From positions 1-39,393 of the forward strand of contig JAQCFO010000016.1 in assembly GCA_027619415.1 (NCBI GenBank): DNA of 39,393 nucleotides. The letters run 5' to 3'. The position numbers were made by a program, and so were the translations under genes. This DNA is from Bacteroidota bacterium. Lineage in GTDB: Bacteria > Bacteroidota > Bacteroidia > Flavobacteriales > Flavobacteriaceae. Under the pieces are notes generated by a model that did not search any database, was not told the DNA's origin, and saw nothing but the letters and a program-made list of their open reading frames with translations. This document shows positions 33,780-39,393 of the stretch, one piece after another. Each line of letters begins with the position of its first letter. Position 1 is the first letter of the stretch.

Positions 33780-34501
33780 TATGTGTTTATAAAATTCATT
33801 AAACTTTTTAATTCTATCTTATTTTCATAAATCGCTTTTCCAAGAATAGCACCCTCACAACCAATTTCTTGTAAATTTTCTAAATCCTTAATACTTGATA
33901 TTCCACCTGAAGCAATCAAAAAAACATCTTTAAATGTTTTTAAAATATTTTTATAAGAATCAACAGAAGGACCTTTAAGCATTCCGTCTTTAGAGATGTC
34001 TGTTGGAATAACATACTTTATTCCTTTTGTGATGTGATAATCTAGAAAATCCATTAGATCGTTTTCAGAATCATTAAGCCATCCATTTGTTTTTATTTTA
34101 TTATCTAAAAAATCAGCTCCTAAAATTATCTTATCAGCTCCGTAATTTTGAAATAATTCAATAAACGTATCAGGATCTAAGACAGCAATACTTCCAAGTG
34201 TAACTTGAGATGCACCTGACTCAAATGATATCCTTACATCATCAACTGACTTTAATCCACCGCCAAAATCAACATTTAAAGCTGTTTTAAGAGCTATTTG
34301 TTCAAGAACATTATGATTTATAATCTTACTTGATTTAGCGCCGTCTAGATCAACTAAATGAAGAAAATTAATCCCATGGTCTTCAAATCGTTGAGCCATT
34401 TCAAATGGACTAGAGCTGTATACGGTTTTTTTACTGTAATCCCCTTGCGATAACCTTACGCATTTTCCCTCAATAATATCAATAGCTGGAATTATTCTCA
34501 T
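33779..34501 (-). CDS. hisA: Phosphoribosylformimino-5-aminoimidazole carboxamide ribotide isomerase
   Basis: A 240-residue (beta/alpha)8 barrel catalysing the ProFAR to PRFAR isomerisation. Asp8 (PAIDII) and Asp130 (GADFLD) occupy the known catalytic and structural acid positions, and [11 protein letters not shown] and ASGGISS close the barrel. The ATG at 34501 gives MRIIPAID, the family's usual start; the in-frame TTG at 34507 that would add two residues overlaps the hisH stop and is less likely. Two bases separate it from hisH. Confidence 0.96.
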   Translation of the reverse strand: MRIIPAIDIIEGKCVRLSQGDYSKKTVYSSSPFEMAQRFEDHGINFLHLVDLDGAKSSKIINHNVLEQIALKTALNVDFGGGLKSVDDVRISFESGASQVTLGSIAVLDPDTFIELFQNYGADKIILGADFLDNKIKTNGWLNDSENDLMDFLDYHITKGIKYVIPTDISKDGMLKGPSVDSYKNILKTFKDVFLIASGGISSIKDLENLQEIGCEGAILGKAIYENKIELKSLMNFINT

Positions 34502-34503
34502 TA

Positions 34504-35085
34504 TCAATTAGTTATAAAATTTTTAAGTAAAACCTCACCATTACCTCCACTCTTTTCAGGATGAAACTGTACACCTGTGAAATTATTTTTTTTAATTGCT
34601 GTACTGTAAGTTATTCCATAACTAGAAGTTGCAATAGTTTCTGGAATAACCGGAACAAAATAACTGTGAACTAAATACATGTATTCATTATCGTTTATTG
34701 AATCAAATAAGCTGGATTTTAAATCAAAAATGGTGTTCCATCCAATTTGAGGAACCTTAAGTGAATTGTCAAACTTATTTACTTTTGAATTAAATATTTT
34801 TAAACAATCTGTATTACCTTCTTCAGAAAAATCACACATTAGTTGCATACCTAAGCATATTCCTAGCACCGGCTGTTTTAAATCAGGTATAAGCAAATCT
34901 AAACCTTCAGATTTAAGCTTTTTCATAGCACTACTAGCCTGCCCTACACCAGGAAAAATAACCTTATCTGAACTTGATATTATTTCTTTGTCTGAAGTCA
35001 AAATTCCTTTACAACCAAGTCTTTTTAAAGCATATTTCACACTTTGAGTGTTTCCTGCTCCATAATCAATTATAGCTATTCTCAT
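34504..35085 (-). CDS. hisH: Imidazole glycerol phosphate synthase, glutamine amidotransferase subunit
   Basis: A 193-residue class I glutaminase delivering ammonia to HisF. The nucleophile is Cys77 in GICLGMQ and the catalytic His and Glu lie in VQFHPEKSG near the C-terminus (about residues 174-178); the oxyanion region PGVGQ (45-49) is present. The ATG shares one base with the hisB stop (TAATG). Confidence 0.97.
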   Translation of the reverse strand: MRIAIIDYGAGNTQSVKYALKRLGCKGILTSDKEIISSSDKVIFPGVGQASSAMKKLKSEGLDLLIPDLKQPVLGICLGMQLMCDFSEEGNTDCLKIFNSKVNKFDNSLKVPQIGWNTIFDLKSSLFDSINDNEYMYLVHSYFVPVIPETIATSSYGITYSTAIKKNNFTGVQFHPEKSGGNGEVLLKNFITN

Positions 35086-36197
35086 TACAGAACTCCTTTA
35101 GTAGATGGTAATATTAATTTATTTCGATTTTTGCTAATAGCACTTTTAATACATTTAGCAAAAGCTTTGAATATAGATTCTATTTTATGATGCTCATTAG
35201 TCCCTTCTACCTTTATGTTTGCATTTAATTTAGCCCCGTCACAGAAAGATTTAAAAAAATGATAGAACATTTCAGTTGGAACATCCCCTATTTTCTCTCT
35301 TTTAAATTCAGCATCCCAAACAAGCCAACTTCTTCCTCCAAAATCAATTGCAACCTGAGCTAAACAATCATCCATTGGAAGTGAGAAGGCGTATCTTTCG
35401 ATTCCTATTTTCTTTCCTAGTAAAGCAGAAAATGATTCTCCAAGAGCAATTGCCGAGTCTTCAATAGTATGATGTTCGTCAACATTCAAGTCACCATCAA
35501 CTTTAATGTTTAAATCTACAAGTGAATGCTTAGAAATCTGATCCAACATGTGATCAAAAAACGAAAGACCAGTATCGATATCACTTTTTCCTGTACCATC
35601 TAAATCAAGTTCAATATTAATTTTTGTTTCGTTTGTAACTCTTTCAAAAGTAGAATACCTGCTTAATCCACTTAAGTAGTCATATACAGATTTCCATGAG
35701 TCTGTTTTAAGTTTCACAACATCATTTAATGAATTATCTAAATCAGATCCATTATAAAAAATACCCGAGCAATTCAAGTTTTTAGCTAATTGCATATCAG
35801 ATACTCTATCTCCTATAACAAAAGAATTTTGCATATCAATTTTAGCATCCTCAACATACTCCGTCAACATTCCTGTTCTTGGTTTTCTGTAATTAGAATT
35901 TTCGTTTTCAAAACTCTTATCAATGTGTGTTTTAAAAAAACTAACCTGTTCGTTTTTAAAAGAATTAATAATAAAATTCTGAACGGGCCAGAAAGTTATC
36001 TCAGGAAAAGAATCTGTTCCTAAGCCATCTTGATTTGTAACCATTACCAGTTCAAAATCTAATTCTTTACTGATTTTATTTAAATACTTAAACACTCCTG
36101 GAAGAAAGCATAATTTATCAAAACTATCTAATTGCTTATCTAGCTTAGGTTCTTCCACTAAAGTTCCATCTCTATCTATAAAAAGAATCTTTCTCAT
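35085..36197 (-). CDS. hisB: Bifunctional histidinol-phosphatase / imidazoleglycerol-phosphate dehydratase
   Basis: A 370-residue fusion. Residues 1 to about 165 are an HAD phosphatase with the nucleophile motif DRDGTL (Asp8 and Asp10), VTNQDG and GDRVSDMQLAKN. Residues about 180-370 are the dehydratase with the two metal-binding blocks DHMLDQISKHS with DEHHTIEDSAIALG, and EGTNEHHKIESIFKA. It covers steps 6 and 8 of histidine synthesis. In the region where E. coli HisB-N has its four zinc ligands (three Cys, one His), this protein has FFKTHIDKSFENENSNYRKP, without cysteine. Start overlaps the hisC stop (ATGA). Confidence 0.96.
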   Translation of the reverse strand: MRKILFIDRDGTLVEEPKLDKQLDSFDKLCFLPGVFKYLNKISKELDFELVMVTNQDGLGTDSFPEITFWPVQNFIINSFKNEQVSFFKTHIDKSFENENSNYRKPRTGMLTEYVEDAKIDMQNSFVIGDRVSDMQLAKNLNCSGIFYNGSDLDNSLNDVVKLKTDSWKSVYDYLSGLSRYSTFERVTNETKINIELDLDGTGKSDIDTGLSFFDHMLDQISKHSLVDLNIKVDGDLNVDEHHTIEDSAIALGESFSALLGKKIGIERYAFSLPMDDCLAQVAIDFGGRSWLVWDAEFKREKIGDVPTEMFYHFFKSFCDGAKLNANIKVEGTNEHHKIESIFKAFAKCIKSAISKNRNKLILPSTKGVL

Positions 36198-37231
36198 AAT
36201 TCGTTAAGTGTTTTTATTAAAATTTTATTTTCATATTGAGTTCCAATTGTAATCCTTAAACAATTTTCACACAAATATTGATTCGATCTGTTTCTAACAA
36301 TAATACCCTTCTCTAGTAATTGACCATACCTTAAATCAGCATCATCCACTTTTACTAAAAGGAAATTTGCGTCAGATTTATATATTTTTTCAACAAAATG
36401 AAGTTTTTTTAAACAGGATATTAAAACTTTTTTTAGATTCAAAATAAGACTAATGTTGATATTAAGCTGATCAGCTTTACTCAACTCATTAAGAGCTTTG
36501 TTTTCAGTAAGTATATTTATATTATATGGAGGCTTAATTTTATTTATATAATTAATAATTTCTTTGTTTGAAAACCCCATCCCTAATCTTATACCTGCCA
36601 TCCCATAAGCCTTAGACATAGTTTGAGTGATTATTAAATTATCATATTCATTTATTATATTAATTAAAGAAGGTTTTGATGAAAAATCTATATAAGCTTC
36701 ATCAACAACAACAATCCCATCAAAACCTTTAATTAGATCATTTAAATCATTATAATCGAATGAATTTCCTGTAGGATTGTTTGGAGAGCATAAGAATAAA
36801 ACCTTGGTGTTTATTGAATTTAAACGTAATATTTCATTTTTATCAATTGAAAAATCATTCTTTAATGGAATTTCAATATTTTCAACACTATTAGTCTTAG
36901 CTATAACATCATACATGCCATAAGTTGGTGGTAGAGTAATTATCTTGTCATTATTTGGGTTACAAAAAACACGAATAATTAAATCAAGTATTTCATCAGT
37001 TCCATTTCCAAAAACAATTTGATCTTTATCAATGTTTTTAATTTTAGAAACAACAGTCTTTAAATCATTGTGTTTATTGTCTGGATATCTATTAATTCCA
37101 TTATCAAAAGGCGACTCATTAGCATCTAAATAAATTAAATTCTCTTCGACCCCATTCTTATACTCATCTCTAGCAGATGAATATGAAGACATCTTTTTTA
37201 TATTATCCCTAACAAGTTTATCTATATCCAT
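36194..37231 (-). CDS. hisC: Histidinol-phosphate aminotransferase
   Basis: A 345-residue PLP enzyme, fold type I, converting imidazole acetol phosphate to histidinol phosphate with glutamate as donor. Blocks in order: LDANESPFD, FGNGTDEILDL, CSPNNPTGNSF, VVDEAYIDFS, and the PLP lysine in TMSKAYGMAGIRLGMG. The C-terminal Arg in LRITIGT binds substrate. Length is normal. One base separates it from hisD and it overlaps hisB by four. Confidence 0.96.
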   Translation of the reverse strand: MDIDKLVRDNIKKMSSYSSARDEYKNGVEENLIYLDANESPFDNGINRYPDNKHNDLKTVVSKIKNIDKDQIVFGNGTDEILDLIIRVFCNPNNDKIITLPPTYGMYDVIAKTNSVENIEIPLKNDFSIDKNEILRLNSINTKVLFLCSPNNPTGNSFDYNDLNDLIKGFDGIVVVDEAYIDFSSKPSLINIINEYDNLIITQTMSKAYGMAGIRLGMGFSNKEIINYINKIKPPYNINILTENKALNELSKADQLNINISLILNLKKVLISCLKKLHFVEKIYKSDANFLLVKVDDADLRYGQLLEKGIIVRNRSNQYLCENCLRITIGTQYENKILIKTLNEL

Positions 37232-37232
37232 A

Positions 37233-38519
37233 TTAATTATTTAAATCTTTTACTCTAATTGATACTGCATTTTTATGAGCTTGCAAGCCTTCAGCTTGAG
37301 CCATAGTCTCAACAGTCTTAGCAATATTCAAAAGACCTTTTTTAGATATTTTTTGAAATGTTATGGTCTTTTGAAAACTATCTAAATTAACTCCACTATA
37401 TTGTTTAGCATTACCATTAGTAGGAAGTGTATGATTGGTCCCTGAGGCATAATCTCCAGCACTTTCAGGTGTGTAATTTCCAATAAAAACAGAGCCTGCA
37501 CTTACAATATTGTCAATAAAAAAAGATTCGTTCTTAACGTTAACTATATAATGTTCTGGTGCGTATAAATTAATAAAATCAATTGCTTGTGTTTTATCGT
37601 TAAAAAATATAAGTTTTGAATTTGAAATTGATTTATTAATAAAATCTGTCCTGTCTAAATTCTTAATTTGATCATTTATGCATTTTTCAACATCATTAAT
37701 TAAAGGCTTTGAGAGACTTACAAAAATCACTTGACTATCAGGACCGTGTTCTGCTTGAGACAATAAATCTGATGCTATATAACTAGGATTTGCATACTTA
37801 TCTGCAAGTACTAATAATTCACTTGGTCCTGCAGGCATATCAATAGCGGTATTATAATGAACGGATTTTAATTTAGCATAAGTTACAAATTGATTGCCTG
37901 GACCAAATATCTTATTCACTTTCGGAACAGATTCAGTACCAAGACTCATAGCGGCTATTGATTGAGCTCCTCCAACACAAAAAACTGTATTTATATTGCA
38001 AAGCTTTGCACAATACAGTATTGCAGGATGAAGTTCACCATTTTCATTGGGAGGAGAACAAAGTACAATGTTTTTACAATTAGCGATCATAGCAGGAATT
38101 GCCAACATTAATACTGAGGAGAATAAAGGAGCTGTGCCGCCAGGAACATATAAACCGACATTTTCTATAGCTCTTTTTTCTTGCCAACAAAAAACTCCAG
38201 GTGTCGTTTCAATCCTTTTGGAATTAAAAATTTGATTTTTGTGAAACTTATAAATATTATTAAAAGCAACATTGATAGAGTCCTTTAATTCATTATCTAT
38301 ATCCTCTTCGGAATTACTAATTTTTTCAGCACTAATCTTTAAGTCACTTAAGCAAATATTGTCGAATTTTTCAGTATACTCTATAAGAGATTTATCTCCA
38401 TATAATTCAACATTTGTAAAAATTTCATCTACAATATCTTTTACAGAATCAAGATTATACATTGGTCTTTCAACTAGTGATGACCAAGATTTTTTATCTG
38501 GATTAAATATTTTTTTCAT
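37233..38519 (-). CDS. hisD: Histidinol dehydrogenase
   Basis: A 428-residue zinc and NAD enzyme oxidising L-histidinol to L-histidine in two steps. Characteristic parts are YVPGGTAPLFSSVLM, FGPGNQFVTYAK, DMPAGPSE, the zinc-ligand block LSQAEHGPDSQ, the catalytic APEHY and the final ligand block GDYASGTNHTLPT. Length is normal. ATG shares one base with the hisG stop (TAATG). Confidence 0.97.
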   Translation of the reverse strand: MKKIFNPDKKSWSSLVERPMYNLDSVKDIVDEIFTNVELYGDKSLIEYTEKFDNICLSDLKISAEKISNSEEDIDNELKDSINVAFNNIYKFHKNQIFNSKRIETTPGVFCWQEKRAIENVGLYVPGGTAPLFSSVLMLAIPAMIANCKNIVLCSPPNENGELHPAILYCAKLCNINTVFCVGGAQSIAAMSLGTESVPKVNKIFGPGNQFVTYAKLKSVHYNTAIDMPAGPSELLVLADKYANPSYIASDLLSQAEHGPDSQVIFVSLSKPLINDVEKCINDQIKNLDRTDFINKSISNSKLIFFNDKTQAIDFINLYAPEHYIVNVKNESFFIDNIVSAGSVFIGNYTPESAGDYASGTNHTLPTNGNAKQYSGVNLDSFQKTITFQKISKKGLLNIAKTVETMAQAEGLQAHKNAVSIRVKDLNN

Positions 38520-39376
38520 TACAAGACCATTTTTTCAATTGGACAAACTAATATATCTTCAGCTCCTGCTTCTTTAATTTTGTCTATTACTTCCCAAAAT
38601 GTATCTTCTTCTATAACAGAATGTAAAGAACTCCATCCTTCTTTTTTTAATGGTAAAACAGTTGGACTCTTAAGAACAGGAAGGATTTCTGAAATAATAT
38701 TGATTCTGTCATTTGGAGCATTCAGAAGTATATACTTAGATTTTTTTGCTTTTAATACTGCTCTTATTCTAAAAAGTAATTTCTCTAGTAACTTAAGTTT
38801 TACTATATCAATAGTGCTACTTACTGCTAAAACTGCTTCAGAATAATGAATTACATGAACTTCTTTTAAATTATTCTTATATAAAGTACTTCCGCTAGAT
38901 ACTATATCGCAAATAGCCTCAGACAACCCAATGTTAGGGGCAATTTCAACAGACCCGTTAATAACATGAATTTCTGCTTTTATAGATTCTTTATTTAAAA
39001 AACATTTTAAAGTATTTGGATAAGAGGAAGCAATTTTAAGATTATTTAAATCTTTAACAGATTTATATTCCATTTCATTTGGAACTGCTATAGAAACCTT
39101 GCACTTGGAAAAACCTAACCTTTCAACAATATCAATTTCATTATTGTTTTCAATTATTAAATTTTCACCTATTATAGCTAAATCAACTACTCCGTCATTG
39201 ATGTATTGAGGAATATCGCTATTCTTAAGGAAAAATACATCAATTGGAAAATTATTAGAAGATGCTTTTAATTGATCTTTATAGTTGTCAATATTAATCC
39301 CACACTTCTTTAAAAGATTTAATGAATCTTCATTTAGTCTTCCAGATTTTTGAATCGCAATTTTAATTCTATTCAT
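38519..39376 (-). CDS. hisG: ATP phosphoribosyltransferase, long form
   Basis: A 285-residue HisG-L enzyme, first committed step: ATP plus PRPP to phosphoribosyl-ATP. The start MNRIKIAIQKSGRLNEDS holds the substrate-binding block; GVVDLAIIGEN and EIAPNIGLSEAICDIVSSGSTL are the PRPP and ATP site blocks. Residues about 210-285 are the ACT-like regulatory domain of the long form (WSSLHSVIEEDTFWEVIDKI), so it does not need HisZ and is probably feedback-inhibited by histidine. It is the first his gene seen; only 17 bases lie upstream, so an attenuator or promoter cannot be assessed. Confidence 0.96.
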   Translation of the reverse strand: MNRIKIAIQKSGRLNEDSLNLLKKCGINIDNYKDQLKASSNNFPIDVFFLKNSDIPQYINDGVVDLAIIGENLIIENNNEIDIVERLGFSKCKVSIAVPNEMEYKSVKDLNNLKIASSYPNTLKCFLNKESIKAEIHVINGSVEIAPNIGLSEAICDIVSSGSTLYKNNLKEVHVIHYSEAVLAVSSTIDIVKLKLLEKLLFRIRAVLKAKKSKYILLNAPNDRINIISEILPVLKSPTVLPLKKEGWSSLHSVIEEDTFWEVIDKIKEAGAEDILVCPIEKMVL

Positions 39377-39393
39377 TTATTTAATATTAATTT

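Noticed and set aside
34502-34507. TTG start for hisA two codons upstream
   Set aside because: It overlaps the hisH stop; the ATG at 34501 matches the conserved HisA start and places Asp8 and Asp130 correctly.
1-39393. CRISPR arrays, tRNA genes, insertion sequences or prophage genes
   Set aside because: No regularly spaced repeats, transposase or integrase motifs, terminal inverted repeats or cloverleaf-like gaps were seen; most gaps are shorter than 110 bases.

Overview
The window reads as a dense stretch of an AT-rich genome from the Bacteroidota, most likely a marine-type flavobacterium (Flavobacteriia). That placement is inference. It rests on a fused E1 alpha/beta dehydrogenase of the Bacteroidota type, a TlpA-like lipoprotein with a DUF4369-type N-terminus, DUF2911, a cold-shock protein with a long basic N-terminal extension, a MutS2 that ends after a KOW-like segment without a Smr domain, start regions without clear Shine-Dalgarno sequences, and TAnnTTTG boxes (the flavobacterial -7 element) ahead of several genes. 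I saw no insertion sequence, prophage, tRNA, rRNA or CRISPR array.

Layout. 1-1208 (minus): a GT2 glycosyltransferase cut by the window edge and a stand-alone HsdR-N-like nuclease-fold protein, divergent from holA (1224-2234, plus). 2231-12863 (minus): E1 alpha/beta fusion, a large M1-peptidase-like/beta-barrel protein without HExxH, a LOG-family hydrolase, uvrA, and a ggt lipoprotein. 12923-15944: glmM (plus), an LpxL/HtrB-type acyltransferase (minus) and a rhomboid protease (plus). 15941-17062 (minus): TlpA-like lipoprotein. 17127-22172 (plus): dld, aroC, a dicarboxylate/glutamate-type symporter and a secreted DUF1028 protein. 22216-24773 (minus): DCC protein and mutS2, divergent from ung, ybjQ, a 36-residue membrane peptide and a DUF805-like membrane protein (24816-26517, plus). 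26514-31317 (minus): SUI1/YciH, a 2-oxoglutarate/Fe(II) oxygenase, alanine dehydrogenase, a membrane-anchored amidohydrolase, DUF2911 and a cold-shock protein. 31377-32350 (minus): a VTT/DedA-like membrane protein between two apparent relics of a decayed FN3 lipoprotein gene. 32434-39376 (minus): a complete histidine operon hisG-D-C-B-H-A-F-IE, with all ten activities in eight genes.

How the genes work together. The histidine operon is the one complete pathway; its genes overlap or lie within two bases of each other. Scattered housekeeping functions cover replication (holA), repair (uvrA, mutS2, ung), the shikimate pathway (aroC), cell envelope precursors and lipid A (glmM, lpxL-like), oxo-acid and lactate oxidation (E1, dld) and alanine catabolism (ald). 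Packing is extreme: four convergent pairs end with overlapping or abutting stop codons.

Points that deserve a second look: the broken FN3 lipoprotein around the VTT gene; the rhomboid gene, whose first membrane segment is encoded but has no ATG/GTG/TTG start; the apparently inactive M1-like barrel protein; dld with arginine codons unlike its neighbours; and the small membrane peptide coupled to ybjQ. No clear new defence or mobile system was found.
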